64,000 nucleotides of DNA from Ktedonobacteria bacterium brp13 (GCA_015099395.1 AP024096.1:1860001-1924000), one strand, 5' to 3'; numbered from the stretch's first letter, positions 27,660 through 37,348 are shown. The notes: generated by a model not told the origin, from the letters alone. A program made the numbers and translations.

Positions 27660-29042
27660 TCAGTCGCGGATGACGGCTTTGGTGCGCATCAGGAACTCGC
27701 CAAGGTAGCCATCGTGCGGGATGCCCGGCTCCATCCAGTACGTCGGGTGGTTACCGATGTAGAGGTTCTTGATCGTCGGCTCCGTGAGCAGTTCGTCCAG
27801 TAACTCCTCGTCCCTGGTCACTGCCGTAAGCACCAGGGTATGCTTCAACGGGGCGATCCCGGCCTCACGCGTCCACGGCGCGACCCACACACACGGGAAG
27901 GCCAACTCGATGTTCGCCTGCGGAGCGTTGGGGTTGTCCAACTGGTGCACGGCAGGCCGCAGCACCGCGCTGCCATCCCCCAGTTCGTCCACCACCCCGT
28001 CGCCGCCCAGGTGGGCCCGGGTCCCGGCAGCTTTAGCCAGCAGGTATCCCTCGATCTTCTTCGCAGCCTGCAGGGAGTAGGCGGTGAGGACCGCCTGCTC
28101 GTTCTCCGGGGGCAGGCTCGGAATCGCCGCGAGCCGCTCGGCGATGGCCTCGGCGACCGGCGTCGGGTCGCCCTCCACGAACACCGCAGTGGTATTGACG
28201 CAGGCCGTCCCACCCTCGTGGCTGATCGAGGCGACGATCATATCGAGGGAGGAACGCCAGTCGGCGTCCGCGGTGAGCAGGATCTTAGACCGGCCCGGCC
28301 CGTTCGGCAGAACCATCGGGTTCGCGGCGTACTTGTCGATCACCTCCTGCCCCCCGTAGACCATGCTCAGATCGGCCTGCCGCAGGATCTCGCCGGCGGC
28401 GTCATAGTCGGTGGGCAGCAAGACCACCTGGTCATCGCCAAACCCGCAGGCTCGCAGCACGGAAATCAGGCGATACTGGCTCAGCGGTTCCCGCCGCGAG
28501 GGGCGGATGGCTACCCGGTAGCCCAGGGCGAGGGGTTCCAGACACACGCTCGCCACGGCAGGGTGGTTCCCCGGCGCGTGGATCGCAAAAACGTTCCCAC
28601 GCCGGACCCAGATCGCCGTGCCCCGCTGGGCCTGCGGGTCGCGCCAGTCGTTCACCGCGCCGATGGGCCGGGCTTGCTGCGCGCTGTCGTATGCTCCGGT
28701 GGCCAGTCGTTCGATGGCCTCGACCGCCCGGCGCACGATGGGCAGCGGCGTGCCGGATATCCGGCTCACCAGGTACTGGTGGTCGGCAGCAGGCATGCCG
28801 TTGACCACACCTGTCGCGAACAGCTTGCCGGCTTTGGTCAGTGCAGCCAGGCGGTCCTCCAGGGGCAGGGTCTTTGCTTTGTGCAGCGCGGTCATGGCCC
28901 GCGTGACGAAGAGCTTCGGCACCAGGCTCAACTCAGCCAGCGGGTGGCCCGCCACATCCGAGATGGTCAGCCGATTGTGCGCCCGGTACGCCCCGTGGGG
29001 TCCGAGCGCGTCCACCGCGATCAGTTCAGGTATCACACTCAT
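27660..29042 (-). CDS. LuxC-like acyl reductase (aldehyde dehydrogenase superfamily)
   Basis: 460 residues of the LuxC acyl-CoA/acyl-enzyme reductase family. The nucleotide-binding region is GNVFAIHAPGNHPAVASVCL and the probable nucleophile is the cysteine in HEGGTACVNTTAV. LuxC takes an activated acyl group and reduces it with NADPH to the aldehyde. The ATG shares a base with the stop of the upstream LuxE-like gene (TGATG). A 216-base gap without clear features separates it from the ferredoxin. Confidence 0.85.
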   Translation of the reverse strand: MSVIPELIAVDALGPHGAYRAHNRLTISDVAGHPLAELSLVPKLFVTRAMTALHKAKTLPLEDRLAALTKAGKLFATGVVNGMPAADHQYLVSRISGTPLPIVRRAVEAIERLATGAYDSAQQARPIGAVNDWRDPQAQRGTAIWVRRGNVFAIHAPGNHPAVASVCLEPLALGYRVAIRPSRREPLSQYRLISVLRACGFGDDQVVLLPTDYDAAGEILRQADLSMVYGGQEVIDKYAANPMVLPNGPGRSKILLTADADWRSSLDMIVASISHEGGTACVNTTAVFVEGDPTPVAEAIAERLAAIPSLPPENEQAVLTAYSLQAAKKIEGYLLAKAAGTRAHLGGDGVVDELGDGSAVLRPAVHQLDNPNAPQANIELAFPCVWVAPWTREAGIAPLKHTLVLTAVTRDEELLDELLTEPTIKNLYIGNHPTYWMEPGIPHDGYLGEFLMRTKAVIRD

Positions 29043-30139
29043 CAGTACACCCCCTCAATGACGTTTTCATGGTCGAACTGCGCGACGGGAGACACATCAG
29101 CGACCGCGTCGCCCACCTGACCCGGCAGCGGTTCGATCCGGGTGGCCAGGTCGCGCTCCAGGTTGTTGGGCACCAGCATGTTTTTGCTGAGGTGGTTCAT
29201 CACGACCTGGCCTCGCTCGCCATAGCCCACCCTGCGACCGGTGGCTGGGTCGATGACGGTGAAGATGATGAAGGGCGAAGGCGGGTCGAAGATGCAGGGA
29301 TCGCCGAGGGTGAGACCCAGGCGCTCGGTGGTGCCACCGAGGGCCATCGTGCTTCCATACATCCCCACGAGCTTCACGCCGGGGAAGATCTCGGTCCGGT
29401 ACAGGTGGCGGGTATCGGCGTCCATGTGCGCCCCGCCCCACAGGATTCCCTTGACCTTCTGGTTGATCAGCTCCACCAGGTCATCGTGGCGGGCGATCCG
29501 TTCCAGCACAGGCGGCGTGGTATTTAGAATGCCGATGTCCTGGGTGCGCAGCAGGAACGCGGCCTGCTCGACAAGATGCTCGGCATAGGCATCGGCCTCC
29601 TCGGCCAGGCCCCTGGCGATGCGTTTCTTGACCCAGCGCGGGTCCATGTCAACCGAGAACTTGATGCCATTGCGCGTGCTTGCCAGTCCCCTGGAGATCT
29701 CACCGGCAGCATGGGGCCCACTTGGGAGGATAACGAGCCAGTTCACGTTTCTCGGGAATCCGTGTGCATCCAGGTTGGCGCTCATCCACGCCTCCTCCCG
29801 GTCCCACCAGTCACGCAGGAAGACCACCCGCTTGGGGGGACCGGTCGTGCCGCCACTTTCGAAGACGCCGACGACATCGGGGTGCGGCCCGTATCCGCGG
29901 GGTATCAGATCTTCCACCCGGACGTCGCGCAACTCGTCGACAAGGTTGGGGAACAGCGCCAGGTCCTCGATATTGTTCACATCCTTGCGCGGGTCGAAGT
30001 CCAGGGACTTCGCCCGCTCCAGCCAGTACGCCGAACCGGTTTCAGAGTTGAAGTGCCACTGCATGGCGGCACGGATGAATTCCCCAGGATCCACTTTGGC
30101 GTCAAGTGGGAGATCCAGGAGAGAGTGAGATTCGATCAT
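29042..30139 (-). CDS. LuxE-like acyl-activating enzyme
   Basis: About 365 residues of the adenylating LuxE/acyl-protein synthetase group, with the AMP-binding loop ESGGTTGPPKR near 95 and MYGSTMALGGTTE near 250. It should activate a carboxylic acid as an acyl-adenylate and hand it to the LuxC-like reductase encoded next. ATG 30139 has AGGAGG 9 bases upstream; the in-frame TTG at 30148 is too close to that site. First gene of the P450 operon, divergent from the LysR gene. No LuxD thioesterase or luxAB is present. Confidence 0.82.
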   Translation of the reverse strand: MIESHSLLDLPLDAKVDPGEFIRAAMQWHFNSETGSAYWLERAKSLDFDPRKDVNNIEDLALFPNLVDELRDVRVEDLIPRGYGPHPDVVGVFESGGTTGPPKRVVFLRDWWDREEAWMSANLDAHGFPRNVNWLVILPSGPHAAGEISRGLASTRNGIKFSVDMDPRWVKKRIARGLAEEADAYAEHLVEQAAFLLRTQDIGILNTTPPVLERIARHDDLVELINQKVKGILWGGAHMDADTRHLYRTEIFPGVKLVGMYGSTMALGGTTERLGLTLGDPCIFDPPSPFIIFTVIDPATGRRVGYGERGQVVMNHLSKNMLVPNNLERDLATRIEPLPGQVGDAVADVSPVAQFDHENVIEGVY

Positions 30140-30283
30140 TGGAAACAACCTCCTTCTTGGCCGACAGAGCCGACCACGTGATCATGGTTTGTCCGCCGAC
30201 GTCAATGCTGCGCCGACGAAAAAGCAGGGAAACCCCTTTCAGAGAGGTGGCACATTCCATACAAATGTACCTATAGATCTGCT

Positions 30284-30310
30284 TATATAGTCGACTGATT
30301 ACACTATATA
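30284..30310. promoter_or_regulatory. Candidate LysR operator
   Basis: Perfect inverted repeat TATATAGT, 11-base spacer, ACTATATA in the divergent gap between the LuxE-like gene and the LysR gene. The interrupted dyad with T-N11-A geometry is the classic LysR-type binding site. Confidence 0.55.
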
Positions 30311-30318
30311 TATTACGC

Positions 30319-30347
30319 TTGTCTGTTCATAAAATCCAATATATAAT
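30319..30347 (+). promoter_or_regulatory. Candidate promoter of the LysR gene
   Basis: TTGTCT, 17 bases, TATAAT, about 65 bases before the LysR ATG and just downstream of the candidate operator, allowing autoregulation. Confidence 0.5.
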
Positions 30348-30412
30348 GATTTATAATTTCATAAGTGAAAACCTATGGATCATTCCCCTGGGGAAGCGGA
30401 GGGAAGAGCACG

Positions 30413-31399
30413 ATGGACCTCTTACAACTGAAGTATTTCCAAACGGTGGCACGGCTGGAGCATATGACCCAGGCGGCGAACCTGCTCTCGATTGCGCAGC
30501 CTTCGCTGAGCCAAACGATTGCGCACCTGGAAGAAGAGCTGGGGGTCCCACTCTTTGATCGACAAGGGAGACAGATCCGGCTCAATCCTTTCGGCAGAGC
30601 GTTGCTACGGCATGTGGAGCAGATCTTTGGTGAACTGGACGAAGCCAGGCACGAGATTGCTGACCTGGCGGGCATGGAACGTGGCCAGATTGCGCTCTCC
30701 GTCGTTCTTCCCCAGATCTTGCCCGACCTGCTGGGTGCCTTCCGAGTCCTCCATCCTTACGTCACCTTCCACCTCTTCCACCAGCACTCCAGCGCCGCCG
30801 TGCGACTGCAATTGGAGCAGGGAGAGATCGATCTGTGCATTACTTCCCCCTCGCTTGAGCAGGCGGGCATCGGCTGGGTTCCCTTGCTGAGGGAAGACCT
30901 GTATCTGCTGGTGCCGCTGGGACATCCCCTGGCCGGGCGGAAAAGCATTGCCTTGTCCGAAGTTGCCCACGAAACCTTTATCTGTTTGAAGCCCGGTGAC
31001 ACCTTGCGCGACCTGACCGACAGCTTCTGTCGCCAGGCGGGTTTTACGCCTACGGTGGTTTTTGAGGGCGACGAGACCTCGACGATTCGTGGCCTCGTCG
31101 TAGCTGGCCTGGGGGTGAGTTTTGCCTCACACCTGATGCTCCACCATACCGCCGATCTCGCTGTGCTCAAAGCGCTGCCCATCAAAGAGCCTCGTTGCCA
31201 GCGCCTGATCGGGCTGGCCTGGCGCAAAGAGCATTACCTCTCGCAGGCGGCACAGCAGTTTCGTGCGTTTGTGATCCAGTATTTCAAACAGCTTGAGCAA
31301 GAAGGACTCGCGGAGAGAGAGGACGAAGCGCCTCGCGTAAAGAGACAGGAGGAGGAACCTCACAGAAAACGAAGAAAGAGGGAGACAGAGAAACGTTGA
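30413..31399 (+). CDS. LysR-family transcriptional regulator
   Basis: About 328 residues. N-terminal winged helix-turn-helix (MDLLQLKYFQTVARLEHMTQ; AQPSLSQTIAHLEEELG; LFDRQGRQIRLN) followed by a substrate-sensing domain from about residue 90. The C-terminus carries an unusual highly basic, charged tail (KRQEEEPHRKRRKRE) beyond the normal end. Divergent from the P450/LuxCE operon with a LysR-type dyad between them, so it probably controls that operon. Its stop is 5 bases from the end of an IS701-type element. Confidence 0.92.
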   Translation: MDLLQLKYFQTVARLEHMTQAANLLSIAQPSLSQTIAHLEEELGVPLFDRQGRQIRLNPFGRALLRHVEQIFGELDEARHEIADLAGMERGQIALSVVLPQILPDLLGAFRVLHPYVTFHLFHQHSSAAVRLQLEQGEIDLCITSPSLEQAGIGWVPLLREDLYLLVPLGHPLAGRKSIALSEVAHETFICLKPGDTLRDLTDSFCRQAGFTPTVVFEGDETSTIRGLVVAGLGVSFASHLMLHHTADLAVLKALPIKEPRCQRLIGLAWRKEHYLSQAAQQFRAFVIQYFKQLEQEGLAEREDEAPRVKRQEEEPHRKRRKRETEKR

Positions 31400-31519
31400 G
31401 TGCTCACTACAGTGGCACTTTTAAACTGATCCATATCAGCGGATAAAAAAAGACTTCATGCATTTCTCGATCTCGATGTGACATGCTACAAAGAATGAAA
31501 AACCGTTGAAGCGATATTG

Positions 31520-32689
31520 ATGAGAAACGAGAAATGCATGAAGTCTGATTACGATACCACATCTGAAGAAGCAGGACCATCTCAGCAGGAGATAGGAAGA
31601 TGGCCGCTGGCTTTGTTCATCCTGCATCGCTGTTTGGCTCCCTATTTTGCACGCCCCGAACCGTATCAACGCGTTCTGCTCTATCTGCAAGCGGTTCTCA
31701 GTGAAATTCCCAGAAAAAATGGCTGGCAGATCGCAGAACACGCTAAACAAGCTCGTCCCTATGGCATGCAACGTCTGCTCTCACGGGCCATCTGGGATGA
31801 TGAAGGGGTTCGTAATGAAATGCGAGCGTTCATCCTGCAGACCCTGAGCCATCCATCTCCCGTGCCGCTTGGTGCACCAAGCGGCACGAAACCTCGCATC
31901 CCCTTCCCCGTGATTGTCATCGATGAAAGCGGTTTTCCAAAACGGGGTACCCACTCTGCAGGGGTCAAGGTGCAGTATTGCGGCGCGACTGGGCAGGGAG
32001 AAAATTGTCAGGTGGGAGTCTTCCTTACCTACGTCACAGATCTGGGACACGCGCTCATCGATTGTGCCTTGTACGTACCAGCGGATTGGTGCACTGACGC
32101 TGCTCGCAGGCAGTCGGCTCATCTCCCCGAAACTGTCCGTTTTCAGACCAAACCCGAGTTGGCCCAGCACCTGGTTCAACGGGCACTGTCCGCCTCGTTG
32201 CCGATACGTTGGGTCGTCGCCGATACGGTGTATGGACACAACACCGACTTGCGACTCTGGCTGGAAGAACAGGGCTTTTCCTCCGCGCTGGCCGTTCCTG
32301 CCAATGAAGTTGTCTGTGTGGAAACGGCTCAAGGATATCGGATATGCGAGGTGGCGAGCATCGAGCGACAGAGGCCAGGCGCAACCCTGGATTGGCAACG
32401 ATTGAGTATGAGTCAAGGAACCAAAGGCGAAAGGCTCTTTGATTGGGCCATCGTGCCACACGTCCATCGTGGGATCGTCGACGGATGCCACTTCGTGGTC
32501 ATTCGCCGTTGCCTTGACGATCCTCGCGAAATAGCCTATTACCTGGTCGTCACTGCGCCTGGGACCTCCTTACACACGATAGTTCTGGCCATCGGTGCAC
32601 GCTGGTGGATCGAGGTGGACCTTGAAAATGCCAAAGATCTTGGGCTCGATCACTATGAGGTACGCAGCTACACACGCACGCTCCTCTGA
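31520..32689 (+). pseudogene. IS701-type transposase with C-terminal deletion
   Basis: About 389 residues remain. The DDE-type core is visible (PVIVIDESGFPKRGTHSAG; IRWVVADTVYGHN), and the C-terminal part includes WWIEVDLENAKDLGLDHYEV. Comparison with copy 2 shows a deletion of about 190 bases after EVRSY that shifts the frame and removes the end (GWYHHMTLVMLASAFL onward). Probably inactive. The start codon is uncertain (31520 or 31538). Confidence 0.8.
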
Positions 32690-32901
32690 TTCGTCGATGG
32701 TCCCGCTTTCGCCGAGAGCATCAATATTGGGCCAGCTATTATCACTGCAGGCGTCGTTTGAAGGCTGGATAACCTGCTCGGTTCTCTTTGCTCTCACACC
32801 TCACGCTCCCTGCAGATCTGCAGGGGAACTTGGAATTCTCCCTGGAATTTCCCTGGATCTCTCTTGTTTTTTTCTTGTTGGACACAAAAGGAGGTCTCCT
32901 T

Positions 32902-33330
32902 ATGAACATCATGTCTTTAGCCGACTGTTGTCGTCTGCTTGCCATTGATCCCAAAACCTTGCGTCGCAGGTTGCATCTTGCTCACCTCTCTGTTCAAACT
33001 CATCCATCGGATACACGTTTGAAGTGTGTTACCAGTGAACAACTCCAGCAATTGGCGGTGATACATCGCCGTACCTTGCCTGAGTTGAGTGAGCAGCTTT
33101 TTTCAGCAGAAATCTCTGCTCACTCAACTCCCTCCGATGTGCATACGGCATCTGTTTGCTCTTCTGTGGTGTCAGAGATTTCTGGGCCCATGACAGAGCT
33201 AACACAGCAGCTTGGCTCTCTCCAAACTCATGTTGTCGCGTTACAGCACCAACTGGCTCTGCTCACAGAGCAGTTGCAACAAGAGCAGCAATGGCGCACA
33301 AGCGTCGACTCGGCCTCACTGCCTCGGTGA
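32902..33330 (+). CDS. IS-borne small HTH/coiled-coil protein
   Basis: About 142 residues behind a strong AAAGGAGGT site. The N-terminus (MSLADCCRLLAIDPKTLRR) resembles a MerR-type helix-turn-helix. The C-terminus (LTQQLGSLQTHVVALQHQL, LALLTEQLQQEQQ) is a glutamine-rich coiled coil. It lies inside the IS701-type element downstream of the transposase and recurs in copy 2, so it is part of the element, possibly regulating transposition. Function not known. Confidence 0.6.
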   Translation: MNIMSLADCCRLLAIDPKTLRRRLHLAHLSVQTHPSDTRLKCVTSEQLQQLAVIHRRTLPELSEQLFSAEISAHSTPSDVHTASVCSSVVSEISGPMTELTQQLGSLQTHVVALQHQLALLTEQLQQEQQWRTSVDSASLPR

Positions 33331-33546
33331 CCATTGAATGTTTAGAACTGGCCGCTTCCTCTCTTCAAGCACTCGTCCCGTAGCGCTCACTTTTTGAGCC
33401 TCGTTGTGTGCTTCCCTTCCCCTCCTCCAAAACAAGTGCCACTGTAGTGGGGAAGAAATGCCTCCTACCCTGAAAATTGAGAGAGGAGAGCAAGCAGGGA
33501 GAGCAGGGAGAGCAGGGAAGGAAAGCATCTTAAAAAACACATTGTG

Positions 33547-33579
33547 GCCCTGGTCATTATTCGACCAGGGCTTTTTTTT
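33547..33579 (+). terminator. Rho-independent terminator (unit A)
   Basis: GCCCTGGTC, 7-base loop, GACCAGGGC and eight T residues, oriented to end transcription from the IS-borne HTH gene. On the minus strand a run of T lies 9 bases beyond the stem, so it may also serve the repeat-protein gene. An identical copy lies at 35648-35680. Confidence 0.85.
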
Positions 33580-33618
33580 CTAAGATGGCAAGCCTATAGC
33601 GTTTACAGGAGTATTGGA

Positions 33619-34902
33619 TCATTCTTCATCTTCTTCATCTTCTTCATCTTCTTCATCCGTTGTCTGATAGTCCTCAGAATTTCGTTTCCACGCTTGCCCC
33701 TTGGTGCTCCATGTCTTATCCGTTCGTTGTAGAGCGCGGTTACTTAAAACCCCGGAGTTCTTCGCACTAGCTACCGTCTCTTTCACGGTCGTCTTTCCAG
33801 TGAGATCGTCAGAGGGAACGCCTTTTTCTTCCGCGAAATATCTTTTTAAGTCTTTTATTCTTTCATTCTGTAGTTGTTTTGTAGTTTTACCATATTTGTC
33901 AATATTTCGCTCGTTTTGTAGTTTGTTTGTAGTTTTATTATATCTGTCAATATTTCGCTTCTTATGTAGTTCGCTTGTAGTTTTATTATATCTGTCAATA
34001 TTTCGCTTATTATGTAGTTCGTTTGTAGTTTTACCATGTCTGTCAATATTTCGCTCATTATGTAGTTCGTTTGTAGTTTTACCATATCTGTCAATATCTC
34101 GATCATTCTGTAGTTCTTTTGAAGTTTTATCATATCTGTCAATATCTCGATCATTTTGTAGTTCATTTGTAGTTTTATTATATCTGTCAATATCTCGCTC
34201 ATTCTGTAGTTGTTTTGTAGTTTTACCATGTTTATCAATATTTCGCGCATTATGTAGTTCGCTTGTAGTTTTACCATATTTTAAAAGGGATCGTAAATCC
34301 CGCTCTTGCTTTGGAGTACGCTGGGGCATATCGAGTAAGCGTTTGACTTTACGGTGTTGAGAGTCATCGGGTCGAGAAGAGGAGTCCGGAATAGAGGCAG
34401 TACTCGACGCAGGACGCTGAGAGGGGTCAGCGTCGTTTGGGGCGCCCAACTGCTGTGGTTGTTCGGCAGCGCCTAGGTCGTGTAGGTCGTGTAGGGCGTG
34501 TGGGAGGTAAAACTGCTGTGGTTGTTCGGCAGCGCCTAGGTCGTGTAGGGCGTGTAGGGCGTGTGGGAGGTAAAACTGCTGTGGTTGTTCGGCAGCGCCT
34601 AGGTCGTGTAGGTCGTGTAGGTCGTGTGGGAGGTAAAACTGCTGTGGTTGTTCGGCAGCGCCTAGGTCGTGTAGGTCGTGTAGGTCGTGTAGATCGTTTT
34701 GGGGGTCAAACTGCTGTGATTGTTCGAAGGCAGCGTGTAGGTTGTGTAGGTCGTTTGGGGGGTCAAACTGCTGTGGTTGTTCGGCAGAGCGTGCAGAGCG
34801 TTGGGCGATTAACAGTTGTCGTTGGAATTGTTCCTGTTGGTGTTGCATGGCAGCGTCTTCGTACATCTGCCGCTGCTGCTCAAATTGTCGAGTCTGATCC
34901 AT
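33619..34902 (-). CDS. Low-complexity repeat protein A
   Basis: About 427 residues. Glu/Gln-rich N-terminus (MDQTRQFEQQRQMYED), then four 18-residue-type units around AAEQPQQFYLPHDLHDLG, a Ser/Pro linker, nine 16-residue units of the form RYGKTTNELHNERNID, a conserved block (RYFAEEKGVPSDDLTGKTT; KTWSTKGQAWKRN) and an acidic tail of EED repeats. No signal peptide, no known family. ATG 34902 is preferred since the upstream open frame is not preserved in unit B. Highly charged and likely helical or disordered. Confidence 0.6.
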   Translation of the reverse strand: MDQTRQFEQQRQMYEDAAMQHQQEQFQRQLLIAQRSARSAEQPQQFDPPNDLHNLHAAFEQSQQFDPQNDLHDLHDLHDLGAAEQPQQFYLPHDLHDLHDLGAAEQPQQFYLPHALHALHDLGAAEQPQQFYLPHALHDLHDLGAAEQPQQLGAPNDADPSQRPASSTASIPDSSSRPDDSQHRKVKRLLDMPQRTPKQERDLRSLLKYGKTTSELHNARNIDKHGKTTKQLQNERDIDRYNKTTNELQNDRDIDRYDKTSKELQNDRDIDRYGKTTNELHNERNIDRHGKTTNELHNKRNIDRYNKTTSELHKKRNIDRYNKTTNKLQNERNIDKYGKTTKQLQNERIKDLKRYFAEEKGVPSDDLTGKTTVKETVASAKNSGVLSNRALQRTDKTWSTKGQAWKRNSEDYQTTDEEDEEDEEDEE

Positions 34903-35130
34903 AAGAAAGAATCTATCCTTTTCTTTTGAGAGAAGGATAGCACCAAAAGCAGAGAAGGACAAGGGAGGAAAGAGGTGAGCAAGGGTCGAAAGGTTGTCAA
35001 AGTAACGTCGGCATAGACCGACGAGATACTGAAATTGACAATGTGGAGTGTGGGAAGGGAGCGGGGAAAAGCCAGAAAAAGCGGCAATGTTGTGCCACGT
35101 GGGGAGAGGTGTAACCATAGCACTATCAGA

Positions 35131-35457
35131 TGTTGCTATATACATATTATCCATTTTGTATAGCAACATATATGCAATAAGATGATAGTAATATTGATCA
35201 TGGACAACGTTTTGACATCAACACATTGTCCATGATAGCAATGTGATAACTGTTTATTATTCTTGTTGCATGGGTATATTATGGGTATTATCCATGTATA
35301 AATGCACTAGTATGGCTAGTATTTTCGAGTGTACATGCCATAATGTTCATGTGAGTATGTGTCATTGTGTGTATTATCCACATTAACAACATAAACATCA
35401 CCATGTTATCCATATCAACGGTCGATATCTTGAATGAACTTTGACATGTTATCCATC
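35131..35457. promoter_or_regulatory. AT-rich region with five TTATCCA boxes and inverted repeats (unit A)
   Basis: Five same-strand boxes: TTATCCATT 35147, TTATCCATG 35288, TTATCCACA 35374 (a perfect DnaA box), TTATCCATA 35406 and TTATCCATC 35449. Two perfect inverted repeats: TGTTGCTATA/TATAGCAACA (35131-35168, framing the first box) and ATCATGGACAA/TTGTCCATGAT (35197-35236). It sits upstream of repeat protein A. It could be a multi-site operator/promoter or an origin-like region. The copy in unit B is at 37576-37902. Confidence 0.5.
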
Positions 35458-35647
35458 TCTATTCTTCAAGCACTCGTCCCGTAGCGCTCACTTTTTGAGC
35501 CTCGTTGTGTGCTTCCCTTCCCCTCCTCCAAAACAAGTGCCACTGTAGTGGGGAAGAAATGCCTCCTACCCTGGGAATTGAGAGAGGAGAGCAAGCAGGG
35601 AGAGCAGGGAGAGCAGGGAAGGAAAGCATCTTAAAAAACACATTGTG

Positions 35648-35680
35648 GCCCTGGTCATTATTCGACCAGGGCTTTTTTTT
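35648..35680 (+). terminator. Rho-independent terminator (unit B copy)
   Basis: Identical hairpin (GCCCTGGTC / GACCAGGGC) with T8 tail, duplicated from unit A. Here it no longer has a plus-strand gene upstream. Confidence 0.8.
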
Positions 35681-35719
35681 CTAAGATGGCAAGCCTATAG
35701 CGTTTACAGGAGTATTGGA

Positions 35720-37348
35720 TCATTCTTCATCTTCTTCATCTTCTTCATCTTCTTCATCCGTTGTCTGATAGTCCTCAGGATTTCGTTTCCACGCTTGCCC
35801 CTTGGTGCTCCATGTCTTATCCGTTCGTTGTAGAGCGCGGTTACTTAAAACCCCGGAGTTCTTCGCACTAGCTACGGTCTCTTTCACGGTCGTCTTTCCA
35901 GTGAAAACGTCAGAGGGAACGCCTTTTTCTTCCGCGAAATATCTTTGTAAGTCGTTTATTCTTCCATTATATAGTTGTTTTGTAGTTTTACCATATCTGT
36001 CAATATTTCGCTCGTTCTGTAGTTGTTTTGTAGTTTTCTCATATATTGCAACATCTCGCTTATTCTGTCGTTCGTGTGAAGTTTCACCATATTTTTCAAA
36101 AATTCGCGCATTATGTAGTTCGTTTGTAGTTTTACCATATTGTAAAAGGGATCGTAAATCCCGCTCTTGCTTTGTAGAACGCTGGGGAAGAGCGAGTAAG
36201 TATTTGACTTTAGGGTGTTGAGAGTAATCGGGTCGAGAAGAGGAGTCCGGAATAAAGGCAGTACTCGACTCAGGACGCTGAGAGGGGTCAGCGTCGTTTC
36301 GGGCGCCCAACTGCTGTGGTTGTTCGGCAGCGTCTAGGTCGTGTAGGTCGTTTGGGAGGTAAAACTGCTGTGGTTGTTCGGCAGCGCCTAGGTCGTGTAG
36401 GGCGTTTGGGAGGTAAAACTGCTGTGGTTGTTCGGCAGCGCCTAGGTCGTGTAGGGCGTTTGGGAGGTAAAACTGCTGTGGTTGTTCGGCAGCGCCTAGG
36501 TCGTGTAGGGCGTTTCGGGCGCCCAACTGCTGTGGTTGTTCGGCAGCGCCTAGGTCGTGTAGGGCGTTTGGGAGGTAAAACTGCTGTGGTTGTTCGGCAG
36601 CGTCTAGGTCGTGTAGGTCGTTTGGGAGGTAAAACTGCTGTGGTTGTTCGGCAGCGCCTAGGTCGTGTAGGGCGTTTGGGAGGTAAAACTGCTGTGGTTG
36701 TTCGGCAGCGCCTAGGTCGTGTAGGGCGTTTGGGAGGTAAAACTGCTGTGGTTGTTCGGCAGCGCCTAGGTCGTGTAGGGCGTTTCGGGCGCCCAACTGC
36801 TGTGGTTGTTCGGCAGCGCCTAGGTCGTGTAGGTCGTGTGGGAGGTAAAACTGCTGTGGTTGTTCGGCAGCGCCTAGGTCGTGTAGGTCGTGTGGGAGGT
36901 AAAACTGCTGTGGTTGTTCGGCAGCGCCTAGGTCGTGTAGGGCGTGTGGGAGGTAAAACTGCTGTGGTTGTTCGGCAGCGCCTAGGTCGTGTAGGGCGTT
37001 TGGGAGGTAAAACTGCTGTGGTTGTTCGGCAGCGCCTAGGTCGTGTAGGGCGTTTGGGAGGTAAAACTGCTGTGGTTGTTCGGCAGCGCCTAGGTCGTGT
37101 AGGTCGTGTAGATCGTGTAGATCGTGTAGGTCGTGTAGGTCGTTTGGGAGGTAAAACTGCTGTGATTGTTCGAAGGCAGCGTGTAGGTTGTGTAGGTCGT
37201 TTGGGTGGTCAAACTGCTGTGGTTGTTCGGCAGAGCGTGCAGAGCGTTGGGCGATTAACAGTTGTCGTTGGAATTGTTCCTGTTGGTGTTGCATGGCAGC
37301 GTCTTCGTACATCTGCCGCTGCTGCTCAAATTGTCGAGTCTGATCCAT
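35720..37348 (-). CDS. Low-complexity repeat protein B
   Basis: About 542 residues, homologous to protein A end to end, but with fifteen AAEQPQQ-type 18-residue units (variants FYLPNA, FYLPHD, LGARNA followed by LHDLG) and only four of the 16-residue KTT units. The N-terminal 60 residues, the RYFAEEKGVPSD block and the acidic tail are almost unchanged. Expansion of one repeat class and contraction of the other relative to A is striking. The frame is kept open throughout, which argues for selection. Function unknown. Confidence 0.6.
   Translation of the reverse strand: MDQTRQFEQQRQMYEDAAMQHQQEQFQRQLLIAQRSARSAEQPQQFDHPNDLHNLHAAFEQSQQFYLPNDLHDLHDLHDLHDLHDLGAAEQPQQFYLPNALHDLGAAEQPQQFYLPNALHDLGAAEQPQQFYLPHALHDLGAAEQPQQFYLPHDLHDLGAAEQPQQFYLPHDLHDLGAAEQPQQLGARNALHDLGAAEQPQQFYLPNALHDLGAAEQPQQFYLPNALHDLGAAEQPQQFYLPNDLHDLDAAEQPQQFYLPNALHDLGAAEQPQQLGARNALHDLGAAEQPQQFYLPNALHDLGAAEQPQQFYLPNALHDLGAAEQPQQFYLPNDLHDLDAAEQPQQLGARNDADPSQRPESSTAFIPDSSSRPDYSQHPKVKYLLALPQRSTKQERDLRSLLQYGKTTNELHNARIFEKYGETSHERQNKRDVAIYEKTTKQLQNERNIDRYGKTTKQLYNGRINDLQRYFAEEKGVPSDVFTGKTTVKETVASAKNSGVLSNRALQRTDKTWSTKGQAWKRNPEDYQTTDEEDEEDEEDEE

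Larger units (their letters stand above)
31405..33449. mobile_element. IS701-type insertion element, copy 1
   Basis: Terminal inverted repeats CACTACAGTGGCACTT (31405) and its complement (ending 33449). Contents on the plus strand: a transposase gene broken by a short internal deletion near 32672, an 18-bp palindrome (CCCTGCAGATCTGCAGGG at 32808), and a second small gene with its own ribosome site. A second copy lies at 38471. It inserted 5 bases after the LysR stop. Confidence 0.8.
33362..35462. repeat. Tandem duplication, unit A (2,101 bp)
   Basis: First of two directly adjacent units. It begins in the last 90 bases of the IS701 element and runs through a minus-strand repeat-protein gene and its AT-rich upstream region. 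Unit B begins at the next base, an exact head-to-tail arrangement. Because the unit includes the IS right end, duplication happened after the IS inserted. Confidence 0.95.

Noticed and set aside
27840..29120. Long plus-strand open frame of 426 codons over the LuxC-like gene
   Set aside because: High-GC antisense shadow; the minus-strand LuxC-like protein has clear family motifs and a coupled start.
34437..37210. Repeat arrays that look CRISPR-like
   Set aside because: The 48- and 54-bp units are contiguous and coding, without unique spacers, and no cas genes are present.
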